NCBI RefSeq assembly: GCF_001705515.1
Contig: NZ_MDJS01000005.1
Location: forward strand, 248,001 to 312,000
DNA length: 64,000 nucleotides
Direction of reading: 5' to 3'
Source of the DNA: Mucilaginibacter sp. PPCGB 2223
GTDB taxonomy: Bacteria; Bacteroidota; Bacteroidia; Sphingobacteriales; Sphingobacteriaceae
Position 1 is the stretch's first letter. Each line of letters begins with the position of its first letter. Below the pieces are notes generated by a model. The model searched no databases. It saw only the letters and a list, made by a program, of their open reading frames with translations, and was not told the DNA's origin. The position numbers and the translations under genes are program-made. Below are positions 17,365-25,670 of the stretch, piece after piece.

Positions 17365-18231
17365 TTATTTTATCATCGTTTGCTGGTCCATCACCATTTT
17401 CATTTTACCCTTCATCGTCATGGTTTGCTGTGGTATCGGCATGGTATAATTCACATCCATATTTTGCAGGTAATGGGTTGGATAATTGTTAGCAATATCA
17501 TACTCCATTTTTCCATCGCCACCTCCGTTCATGCTCATACTTCCCTGTCCGCCGGTACCTAATTTTAAGTTCATATCCATCGTAAAAATCACATCAAAAT
17601 TGGCTTTTCCTGCACTTATGGATAACAGTTTGTAAACTGCTTTAACACTCATTTTCATTCCTGCTCCCGAAACAGGTAAATCAAACGGCACATCCTGGGT
17701 AAAGGTATCGCCTACTTTCATAGGTTTTTCGGGAAAATCAATAGCCGATTGCAGGTTCTGAAACATTTTATTCATCATGTTCTTCAGCGAGTCGTTCATA
17801 GCTTTACCCTGTACCGAATCAATTACAGGCATAACGCTGTTAACCGAACACTTTCCATACAAAGTTTCGGGGGGAGTATTAGGTATGGGTTCCGGCGATG
17901 CCTGCCCGTTCATGGTCATTTTTGAGGGTAAAGTTATGATGGTCGCACTGAACGGAAATTCTTTTTTTGCATTAACGGCGCCGGTTTTCATTTCCGATTG
18001 TATACCAGTTTCCATTTGCATCAGCATAGGCATCTTCATGCCGCTGGCTTTCAGCTGGTCCATAGCCGCCCCGGTGCCTTCGTAATTCATTTCCATATCC
18101 ATGTTCATTTTCATATTGGCCGAATACTGATGGTTTGGCAGCATTTTCATTTTAAACAGCACTTCGTTTTGTGCATTAGCCGATAGCGCCGCGGCGAATA
18201 ATATAGCCGGAATAGTTAATATCTTTTTCAT
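17365..18231 (-). CDS. secreted DUF6263-like protein, paralogue 2 of 3
   Basis: This 288-residue protein has a signal peptide (about residues 1-20, AALSANA-Q). It has a similar ground plan to the gene at 16515-17360: methionine-rich MKMNMDMEMNYEG, then FPEKPMKVGDTFTQDVPFDLP, and a C-terminus IPQQTMTMKGKMKMVMDQQTMIK. Only 4 bp separate the two genes, which strongly suggests an operon from recent tandem duplication. Function is unknown. Confidence 0.7.
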   Translation of the reverse strand: MKKILTIPAILFAAALSANAQNEVLFKMKMLPNHQYSANMKMNMDMEMNYEGTGAAMDQLKASGMKMPMLMQMETGIQSEMKTGAVNAKKEFPFSATIITLPSKMTMNGQASPEPIPNTPPETLYGKCSVNSVMPVIDSVQGKAMNDSLKNMMNKMFQNLQSAIDFPEKPMKVGDTFTQDVPFDLPVSGAGMKMSVKAVYKLLSISAGKANFDVIFTMDMNLKLGTGGQGSMSMNGGGDGKMEYDIANNYPTHYLQNMDVNYTMPIPQQTMTMKGKMKMVMDQQTMIK

Positions 18232-18287
18232 GATGATTTTTTAATCTCATTAAACTTAAACAAATATCTCCGTAAACTAAATTTTTG

Positions 18288-19121
18288 TTATTTGGTGCTG
18301 ATATCCGTTTGATAAACTGATAAAGTGCTCGATGTGCCGGTCATGGCCAGTTTGCCGGTTTGCATGGTGAATTTGAGAGTAAGGTTATTTTGGTACGAAC
18401 GGAAAAAGCCATATTTCATATCGTACAAAATATGGCCTTCGCCATTACCTGTAATCTCCAGGTCGCCCTGATCGGTATGCGTTTTCAGATCGGCGGTTTG
18501 CGTCACATCAAAAAAAGCACCGTTGTTTTTGGTACTCAGCAGCTTGTAAACAAGTTTGGTATTCACAGCAATCGGCTTGCCGGCAATTGGCAAGTTTACC
18601 GGGATGTTCTGGGTAAAGGTATCACCCGGGTTTAACGGTTTATCCGGAAAGTCGATTTTTATACCGTTGACCATCGCCAGCACAATTTGCTTAACGCTAT
18701 CGGGAATATGGCGGTATTTTTCACTATCCAAGCTAAAAGAGCCATTTGCAAATCCCCCGGAAAAATTTTTTGATCTCAGCGAATCAGCCATACCATCCGC
18801 TTCTTCGCCATTTAATTTTCTTGTGTTGGATGAGTTAATAAAGAGGACATTGCCCGAAAAAAAAATTTGGCTTTGGGCACCTGTAATTACAGTATATTTA
18901 ATACTGTTTTTGCTTTGCAGCACAATAGGCAATTGCGATACCGGTAGTTTATCCCGTTCCGCCTTGTCTCCCGTAAAATCTATACTTGTTAACGAATTAG
19001 TAGTCTGTGTAATGGTATAAACTAAACCAGGCAGGTATTTCATTTTAAAAATCGCAGCCCGTTGTGCATAAACATTCGCGAAAGCAAAAAGGAAAAATGG
19101 AATGATCAATACTTTTTTCAT
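18288..19121 (-). CDS. secreted DUF6263-like protein, paralogue 3 of 3
   Basis: This 277-residue protein has a signal peptide (about residues 1-19, ending ANVYA-Q). It shares the FPDKPLNPGDTFTQNIPVNLP segment and the late FTMQTGKLAMTGTSSTLSVYQ with its two downstream paralogues. It lacks the methionine-rich strand near the N-terminus and is the most divergent copy. It sits 56 bp upstream of the second copy and 20 bp downstream of thiL on the same strand. Confidence 0.68.
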   Translation of the reverse strand: MKKVLIIPFFLFAFANVYAQRAAIFKMKYLPGLVYTITQTTNSLTSIDFTGDKAERDKLPVSQLPIVLQSKNSIKYTVITGAQSQIFFSGNVLFINSSNTRKLNGEEADGMADSLRSKNFSGGFANGSFSLDSEKYRHIPDSVKQIVLAMVNGIKIDFPDKPLNPGDTFTQNIPVNLPIAGKPIAVNTKLVYKLLSTKNNGAFFDVTQTADLKTHTDQGDLEITGNGEGHILYDMKYGFFRSYQNNLTLKFTMQTGKLAMTGTSSTLSVYQTDISTK

Positions 19122-19141
19122 CGCGATAGATTGTTACCCCT

Positions 19142-20191
19142 TCAAGGGGCTGGCGGGCTAAAGGCATTCCAACCCTGGGCCTTCAGCTGGTGTACATTAC
19201 CGCTTTTACTGATCAGGTTACAACCGGCCGATGCCTCGGTAATATGGCCAATAATACTGATATCCACATCGTGCGCTATTTTTTCGTAATCGGCCTGTTT
19301 GATGGTAAACAACAATTCGTAATCCTCGCCGCCGCTTAATGCACATACGGTAGGATCGAGACCAAACTCACGGGCTGTTTCATACGTCATCGGGTCGATC
19401 GGTATTTTTTCTTCGTATATATTACAGCCTTTGTTACTTTGTTTGCAGATATGTAAAACTTCGGATGCTAAACCGTCCGATACATCGATCATTGCCGTTG
19501 GTATTACTTCAATTTTTTTCAGCAGATCGATGATATCTCTGCGGGCTTCCGGTTTTAACTGGCGCTCAACAATATAGTCTTTACCCTCCAGATCGGGCTG
19601 AATGTTTGGATTTTCTAAAAAAACCAGCTTTTCACGCTCTAATAATTGTAAACCTATGTAAGCACCGCCCAAATCGCCCGATACACAGATCAGATCGCCT
19701 TCATTCGCAGTATTGCGGTAAGCAATTTCTTTTTCATCGGCATAACCGATGCTGGTTACGCTGATCACCAAACCTTGTTTTGATGAGGTTGTATCGCCAC
19801 CCACCAGGTCCACGCCGTATTTATCACAGGCCAGCAGCATACCCGAGTACAGTTCTTCTACCGCTTCGAGCGGAAAACGACTTGAAAAGCCAAGCGAAAC
19901 TGTCACCTGCGTAGGATTGGCATTCATCGCATAAATATCACTCAGGTTAACCTGGATAGCTTTATAGCCCAAATGCTTTAAAGGTGTATAAGCGAGGTCG
20001 AAATGTATGCCTTCCAATAACATATCGGTGGATACCAATACCTGTTTATCTTTAAAATTTAAAACAGCCGCATCATCGCCAACACCTTTAACCGTAGTTT
20101 GCTGATTCAGCTTGATGTTTTTAGTGAGATGATCAATTAAACCAAACTCACCTAATTGTGCTATCTCTGTTTTTTCTTTATTATCGAACAT
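19142..20191 (-). CDS. thiL: thiamine-monophosphate kinase (ThiL)
   Basis: ThiL phosphorylates thiamine monophosphate to the active cofactor thiamine diphosphate. This 349-residue protein has the PurM/ThiL-fold signatures: VGDDAAVL (about residues 38-45), STDMLLEGIHFDL, GGDTTSSKQGLVISVTSIG, DVSDGLASEVLHIC and SGGEDYELLFT. The length is normal. It lies upstream of the three DUF6263-like genes on the same strand and about 100 bp from nadA, which is also leftward. No other thiamine genes are in view. Confidence 0.93.
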   Translation of the reverse strand: MFDNKEKTEIAQLGEFGLIDHLTKNIKLNQQTTVKGVGDDAAVLNFKDKQVLVSTDMLLEGIHFDLAYTPLKHLGYKAIQVNLSDIYAMNANPTQVTVSLGFSSRFPLEAVEELYSGMLLACDKYGVDLVGGDTTSSKQGLVISVTSIGYADEKEIAYRNTANEGDLICVSGDLGGAYIGLQLLEREKLVFLENPNIQPDLEGKDYIVERQLKPEARRDIIDLLKKIEVIPTAMIDVSDGLASEVLHICKQSNKGCNIYEEKIPIDPMTYETAREFGLDPTVCALSGGEDYELLFTIKQADYEKIAHDVDISIIGHITEASAGCNLISKSGNVHQLKAQGWNAFSPPAP

Positions 20192-20294
20192 ATCCTATTT
20201 TTTGGATTACACTGATTTTGTTGTGATTACACCGATGATTTTATCAATATAATCTATTACCTAATCTGTGAAATCATTTTTTAAATCTGTGAAA

Positions 20295-21293
20295 TCACAA
20301 TCCCAGCGAAGCCGAAATAGATAGCATTCTTTCTATCGGTTTAACTGCCTTTTCAATAATATCGGCCGGCACAAATATCTCAGGCTGCTCATTTTTTATA
20401 CACAGGTACAATTTCTCCAAGGTATTCCGCTTCATATGCGGACAATCATTGCAGGCGCAATTGTTATTTGGCGGGGCCGGTATAAATGTTTTACCCGGGT
20501 TTTCCTTTTCCATCTGGTGCAGAATGCCCGACTCTGTCGCTACGATAAATTCCTGCGCATCGCTTTTGCCGGCATATTTTAGCAAACCTGTGGTCGAGCC
20601 AATATAATCTGCCATTTGCAGAATGATATCCTCACATTCAGGGTGTGCCAGCAATTTCGCATTCGGGTGCCTTTCCTTTAGCTTGGTGATCTTTTCTCTC
20701 GAAAATATCTCATGCACCATACAGGCACCATTCCACAAAACCATATCCCGACCGGTTTTCTTCATCACGTATTTACCCAGGTTTTTATCCGGTCCGAAGA
20801 TGATCTTCTGATCTTTCGGCAAACTTTCCACAATCTGCACCGCGTTGCTCGAGGTACAAACAATATCACTTAAGGCTTTCAATTCGGCAGTACAATTTAC
20901 ATAAGTGATTACCAGGTGGTCGGGATGCTGCTCTTTAAATTTTTTAAACAAATGCGGCGGGCAGCTGTCGGCTAAACTGCAGCCTGCCTTGGCATCGGGT
21001 AAAAGCACCTTTTTTGTTGGCGATAGTATTTTGGCTGTTTCGGCCATAAAATGCACTCCGGCAAATACAATGATATCGGCATCTGTTTTTGCAGCCTGTT
21101 GCGACAGGCCCAAACTATCTCCAATATAATCGGCAATATCCTGTATATCGGGTTCCTGGTAATAATGGGCCAGTATAACTGCATTCTTCTGCTTTTTTAA
21201 CTTTTCTATTTCTTCGAACAGATCAAGTGTCGGATCAATTTTTTCTTCCACAAATCCTTTAACGCTTATTTCTTCAAAAGTATCCATTATCAA
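20295..21293 (-). CDS. nadA: quinolinate synthase A (NadA)
   Basis: NadA condenses iminoaspartate with dihydroxyacetone phosphate to give quinolinate in de novo NAD synthesis, using a [4Fe-4S] cluster. This 332-residue protein has the YYQEPDIQDIADYIGDSLGLSQQA start region. Cysteine-rich motifs KAGCSLADSCPPH and NNCACNDCPHM supply cluster ligands, and the third lies in AHPECED. An in-frame ATG two codons downstream is an alternative start. Its partner nadB is divergent across a 403-bp gap, so the two could share regulation. Confidence 0.95.
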   Translation of the reverse strand: MIMDTFEEISVKGFVEEKIDPTLDLFEEIEKLKKQKNAVILAHYYQEPDIQDIADYIGDSLGLSQQAAKTDADIIVFAGVHFMAETAKILSPTKKVLLPDAKAGCSLADSCPPHLFKKFKEQHPDHLVITYVNCTAELKALSDIVCTSSNAVQIVESLPKDQKIIFGPDKNLGKYVMKKTGRDMVLWNGACMVHEIFSREKITKLKERHPNAKLLAHPECEDIILQMADYIGSTTGLLKYAGKSDAQEFIVATESGILHQMEKENPGKTFIPAPPNNNCACNDCPHMKRNTLEKLYLCIKNEQPEIFVPADIIEKAVKPIERMLSISASLGL

Positions 21294-21696
21294 CGGTACA
21301 ATAAATTACAATATTTTTTAAATAAAAGAAAGCTATTACTTGTTAGGGTGTTAGTTGTGTGTAAAAGTAGGGACACAAAAACTTGAAAAAGTTGTTTGTA
21401 ATAATTTATTAACATTTAATTCATATTCTGATAACCTTATCTTACTGATTTACTGAATACTTTAGTTATCCTATAAAACTTTTAAAACTTTTTGTGTGAA
21501 TTAATTCTTCAGTAGAAAAATGTTTGTATCCATAAAAAGGGAACTGACAAATGGCTGAGAAGTTTCTCATTTTTTGTCAGCAAAAGGTAGTTATTAACCT
21601 TTTTAAATTTTATCACTTTTTTACAGACGCAAAATTAACATCTTTATAGGGTCTTATTAACACATCTACTTTTTTTATACATTTTACTGATAATAC
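21294..21696. promoter_or_regulatory. nadA-nadB divergent intergenic region with nested palindrome
   Basis: This 403-bp AT-rich gap holds no convincing gene. Within it, 21544-21580 forms a nested palindrome: outer arms CTGACAAA and TTTGTCAG, inner arms TGAGAA and TTCTCA around GT. It could be an operator or a folded leader, and it lies about 117 bp before nadB. I do not see a clear TAnnTTTG box, so the promoters are not placed. Confidence 0.5.
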
Positions 21697-23292
21697 ATGA
21701 ACAGAAATGTTGATTTCCTGGTGATAGGTTCGGGAATAGCCGGTTTAAGCTTTGCGCTCAAGGCAGCAAAACATGGTAAAGTACTGATAGTTACGAAATC
21801 AAATGAAGATGAATCGAACACAAAATATGCACAGGGGGGTGTTGCGGTGGTTGTGGATAAAAAGGAAGATTCGTTTGAAAAACATATTGAAGATACTTTA
21901 ATCGCCGGAGATGGTTTGTGCGATGAACATGTAGTGGAGATTGTGGTTAAGGAAGGACCTGAACGTATTCAGGAGATTATAGACTACGGTACTAACTTTG
22001 ATAAAACTAATCAGGGCCTTTTCGATCTGGCAAAGGAGGGTGGTCATTCCGAATTTCGAGTATTGCATTACAAGGATATTACGGGCTTTGAGATTGAACG
22101 TGCGTTGCTGGAACAGATCCACCAAAACCCGAATATTGAAATACTGACGCATTATTTTGCTGTAGACCTGATCACACAGCATCATTTGGGCGATTTTGTA
22201 GATAAATCATCAACCGACATCACCTGTTATGGTATTTATGCATTTAATACAGAAACAAACACAGTCGAGAAAATTTTATCAAAAGTTACCGTAATGGCAT
22301 CCGGAGGCGCAGGCCATATCTATAGCATAACTACCAACCCGACCATTGCAACTGGTGATGGGGTAGCGATGGTTTACCGTGCGAAGGGTAAGGTGAGAAA
22401 CATGGAATTTATCCAATTTCATCCAACGGCTTTATATAATCCGGGCGATTATCCGTCATTTTTAATTTCCGAAGCTGTTCGTGGTTTTGGCGGTGTTTTG
22501 AAAAGGAGAAATGGCGAAGAATTTATGCAGGAATATGACGAGCGCAAGTCATTAGCTCCTCGGGATATTGTAGCACGTGCTATCGACTCCGAAATGAAGA
22601 AATCGGGTGAAGATTTTGTTTACCTGGATATCAGGCACCGGAGCAAGGCAGATATATTGGCCCATTTCCCGAATATCTATGCTAAATGTTTGGATATAGG
22701 TATCGATATGACCAGGGATATGATCCCGGTATCGCCGGCCTGTCATTATATGTGCGGCGGCATTATGGTAGATGATGTGGGCCGGTCGTCTATCTTGCGG
22801 TTATATGCCTGTGGCGAATGTTCATCTACTGGGTTACATGGGGCTAATAGATTGGCTTCCAACTCACTATTGGAAGCTTTAGTGTTTGCACATCGTATTT
22901 ATGAGGATGCGGTTAAGCAATACGAATTTAATGTAATACCTGGCAACATACCCGATTGGGACGAAAAAGGTGTGAAGCTTTCAAATGAAGATATTTTGGT
23001 TACCCACAATATCCGCGAAATGCAAAAGGTAATGAACGATTATGTAGGTATTGTTCGTTCTGACTTTCGCCTCGAACGTGCCATGCGCCGTTTGGGTTTG
23101 TTATACGAAGAGACCGAAGATTTTTATAAAAAGACAAAGCTCTCAGTTAAACTTTGCGAATTGCGTAACCTGATCCAGGTATCGTATATTGTTGTCAAAT
23201 CGGCTATGATGCGGAAGGAGAGCAGGGGGCTGCATTATACTACCGATTACCCGGAGCATTCGGTGCAATTGGAGGATACCGTGTTGAGATAG
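21697..23292 (+). CDS. nadB: L-aspartate oxidase (NadB)
   Basis: NadB oxidises L-aspartate to iminoaspartate with FAD, feeding NadA. This 531-residue protein has the FAD-binding GSGIAGLSFALKAA (about residues 11-24). The NTKYAQGGVAVV signature and the MEFIQFHPTALY active-site stretch are also present. The later parts HYMCGGIMVDD and GECSSTGLHGANRLASNSLLEALVF belong to the fumarate reductase/succinate dehydrogenase flavoprotein fold. The C-terminal helical domain is complete. A tRNA-Gly gene follows on the opposite strand. Confidence 0.95.
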   Translation: MNRNVDFLVIGSGIAGLSFALKAAKHGKVLIVTKSNEDESNTKYAQGGVAVVVDKKEDSFEKHIEDTLIAGDGLCDEHVVEIVVKEGPERIQEIIDYGTNFDKTNQGLFDLAKEGGHSEFRVLHYKDITGFEIERALLEQIHQNPNIEILTHYFAVDLITQHHLGDFVDKSSTDITCYGIYAFNTETNTVEKILSKVTVMASGGAGHIYSITTNPTIATGDGVAMVYRAKGKVRNMEFIQFHPTALYNPGDYPSFLISEAVRGFGGVLKRRNGEEFMQEYDERKSLAPRDIVARAIDSEMKKSGEDFVYLDIRHRSKADILAHFPNIYAKCLDIGIDMTRDMIPVSPACHYMCGGIMVDDVGRSSILRLYACGECSSTGLHGANRLASNSLLEALVFAHRIYEDAVKQYEFNVIPGNIPDWDEKGVKLSNEDILVTHNIREMQKVMNDYVGIVRSDFRLERAMRRLGLLYEETEDFYKKTKLSVKLCELRNLIQVSYIVVKSAMMRKESRGLHYTTDYPEHSVQLEDTVLR

Positions 23293-23301
23293 GTAAATTT
23301 G

Positions 23302-23374
23302 AGCGGGAAACGGGGCTCGAACCCGCGGCCTTCAGTTTGGGAAACTGATGCTCTACCAGCTGAGCTATTCCCGC
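23302..23374 (-). tRNA. tRNA-Gly (anticodon CCC)
   Basis: The reverse strand folds into a full cloverleaf. The acceptor stem is GCGGGAA with TTCCCGC, and the D-arm is GCTC with GAGC. The anticodon stem TCAGT/ACTGA encloses the loop TTCCCAA, giving anticodon CCC. The T-arm is GCGGG-TTCGAGC-CCCGT. The variable loop has 5 nt. No CCA is encoded. It reads codon GGG and lies between convergent nadB and the gamma carbonic anhydrase gene. Confidence 0.95.
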
Positions 23375-23412
23375 TTATTGATGATACTAAAGTATAAAAT
23401 AATTAGAAAACA

Positions 23413-23925
23413 ATGCCATTAATTCTGCCTGTAAAAGATAAAAATCCTGCCTGGGGAAAAGATTGCTTTATTGCCGAAAACGCTACTGTTGTTGGTGATG
23501 TTGTGATGGGCGATAATTGTTCTGTTTGGTTTAATGCTGTTATCCGCGGCGACGTAAACTATATTAAAATAGGTAATAACACCAATATCCAGGATGGTGC
23601 AGTGATACATGCCACTTATCTTCGTGCAGCTACCGATATCGGTAATAATGTTTCAATAGGGCATAATGCCCTGGTCCATGGGTGTACTTTACGAGATCAT
23701 GTATTGATTGGTATGGGCGCAATAGTAATGGACCATGCAGAGGTCCAGGAATTTGTCATCATCGGCGCAGGATCTGTAGTACTGGAAAATACGGTATGCG
23801 AATCAGGTTATCTATATGCAGGCACACCTGCCAAAAGGATAAAACCGCTTACCGATGAACAGAAAGAAATGCTTAAAAAGCTTCCGAATAACTATATTAT
23901 GTATTCAGGCTGGTTTAAGGATTAG
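23413..23925 (+). CDS. gamma-class carbonic anhydrase family protein
   Basis: This 170-residue protein is a left-handed beta-helix of hexapeptide repeats, such as GDVVMG, GNNTNIQDGAVIH and IGNNVSIGHNALVHG. The three predicted zinc or iron ligands His66, His84 and His89 are present. The YrdA/PaaY-like branch of this family may hydrate carbon dioxide or be a thioesterase-like or acyl-binding protein, so the enzyme activity is not certain. The end overlaps that of the convergent Ig-like lipoprotein gene by 11 bp. Confidence 0.9.
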   Translation: MPLILPVKDKNPAWGKDCFIAENATVVGDVVMGDNCSVWFNAVIRGDVNYIKIGNNTNIQDGAVIHATYLRAATDIGNNVSIGHNALVHGCTLRDHVLIGMGAIVMDHAEVQEFVIIGAGSVVLENTVCESGYLYAGTPAKRIKPLTDEQKEMLKKLPNNYIMYSGWFKD

Positions 23926-25558
23926 GTACCTCAGGCGGAACCACGATATCTTCGTCAATTTCGAAATTTGTTCTTAACGGAATTGTCTTGGTAAATATCC
24001 AGATATTTTCGGGTTGAATTTTTTGTTTGATATCGCCGGTATCCCATTTACCATTTTTGTTGGCATCATAAATCACCCTGACGCGGTATTTTCCAACCGG
24101 GTACCGCGAAAACACGATCGGGCCGTTTTTATTAACTACGGTGCTTTTAATTTCGATGTTGTTATCATTTAGCAATTGTACCACGTAGTTTTTATTTCCG
24201 CTGCTGTCAGGCAACGTAACATGCAAAGTAAGCTGGCTGTAATTCTCTTGTTTATCCACCGAAAATTGTTTCTTGATCAGTGCGCTGCGGTCGCTGTAGA
24301 TGTCGGTAAAGGTACCGATGTTAAATGCCAGCGAGTAATTTTTTCCCTGTCGTAAACGGGTTTTTAATGTAAATTTTTTCAGGCTCTGCGGGTCGCGTAT
24401 GATATTAAAGTCAGTTACTTCATTGCTATCTTCCTGCATAATGATACGTGTGGGATCTATGGTCGCAATAGGATAGTTTGATGTTATGACAAGGTCGGTA
24501 CCGGGCTTTAGCTTATCAAAAGTAGTATTGTATTGTAAGGCAATAATACGTTTATAAGTATCCCTTTTGCTGCGTTTAAGCGTTACGGTATCCAAAGGTT
24601 TATCTTTATCTAAAAACGAAACTTTTACCGAATCGAAAGTCATATCCTTTAGATAGATCATGGCAGTATCGGCAGTTGGGCTGAAGTCGACAATTTTTGC
24701 AGAATCGAGTTTTTTATCCCATATATGCACGCCAGGGTTAAGCAGGGGTTTATTAAATATAAAATAGAGCTTGCCATCATTATCTATTTTACGTTCGATC
24801 AGCCTTAACTTTGGCGGTATTTGCTTAAACAGGATAAGTTGCAAGTTGGCGGTGTCCCTGGTCAGATGAATTACATCCTTCTTAAAAGCCACCAGTTCTT
24901 CATCATTGTCATATATTTTGTTGGGCGATTTTTCCATCAAAGCATAAACCTTATAGTCGCCGGCTTTCAGGTTTGCCAGGCTGAAATTTCCGGCACTATC
25001 CGTTGTAGTATAGATTGCCGGTTTATGTTTTCCCCAGGTAGTATCCCGGTTTAAGGGAAAAAGCATTACTGTTACATCTTTTTCTTTCTTCTGGGTTTGA
25101 ACGTTGGTTACCGACCCGGTGATTTTCAAAGAGTCAATAGTAGCGCCGGTCGAAAGTACATATGTAAAATTTTTCAGTACATTCCCTTCATTGACATCGG
25201 CAATGGCTTTACCGAAGTTGAATACGTAAGTTGTATTTTTCTGCAGGGTGTCCTTGAGTTTAATGATCAAACTTTTATTCTTGATACTGTATTCGGGTTG
25301 TTTGTTCACGTCCGGACTGATCGTGATTTCCTGGTAAACATTGTTCAGTTTAAAATATTCGTCAAAATCAAGCTGGATAATTTTCGCAGTAAAATTTCGG
25401 GTGGAGTTGAGCGGGGTGGCCTTTAATAATTTTGGCGGAGTACGGTCTCGTGGTCCGCCCATGGGCCGTTGAATGTTGGCGCAACCAAACAGGATCAAAA
25501 TAGCTATAAAACCAAGTGTAAATTGTAGGAAAAACGGTCGTTTTTGATTTGAGGTCAT
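23915..25558 (-). CDS. Ig-like domain-containing lipoprotein
   Basis: This 547-residue lipoprotein has a lipobox (ILILFGCANIQ, Cys26). The GGPRDRTPPKLLKATPLNSTRNF stretch follows at about residues 34-56, the start of a bacterial Ig-like (Big_5) domain. Several further strand-rich modules are seen: VFNFGKAIADVNEGN, DSAGNFSLANLKAGDYKVYAL (a SpaA/prealbumin-like unit) and a C-terminal GKYRVRVIYDANKNGKWDTGD. It is probably an exported surface or periplasmic protein of unknown function. It converges with the gamma carbonic anhydrase gene. Confidence 0.78.
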   Translation of the reverse strand: MTSNQKRPFFLQFTLGFIAILILFGCANIQRPMGGPRDRTPPKLLKATPLNSTRNFTAKIIQLDFDEYFKLNNVYQEITISPDVNKQPEYSIKNKSLIIKLKDTLQKNTTYVFNFGKAIADVNEGNVLKNFTYVLSTGATIDSLKITGSVTNVQTQKKEKDVTVMLFPLNRDTTWGKHKPAIYTTTDSAGNFSLANLKAGDYKVYALMEKSPNKIYDNDEELVAFKKDVIHLTRDTANLQLILFKQIPPKLRLIERKIDNDGKLYFIFNKPLLNPGVHIWDKKLDSAKIVDFSPTADTAMIYLKDMTFDSVKVSFLDKDKPLDTVTLKRSKRDTYKRIIALQYNTTFDKLKPGTDLVITSNYPIATIDPTRIIMQEDSNEVTDFNIIRDPQSLKKFTLKTRLRQGKNYSLAFNIGTFTDIYSDRSALIKKQFSVDKQENYSQLTLHVTLPDSSGNKNYVVQLLNDNNIEIKSTVVNKNGPIVFSRYPVGKYRVRVIYDANKNGKWDTGDIKQKIQPENIWIFTKTIPLRTNFEIDEDIVVPPEVPNP

Positions 25559-25670
25559 TTTTAGCCTTTATAAACTACTTTTTATATTTCTTGAAGATTA
25601 ATATTAAAAATCTGAAATCTCGTCTTAAATCGAATAATTTATAATTACCTGTATATCAGTAATTTATGTA

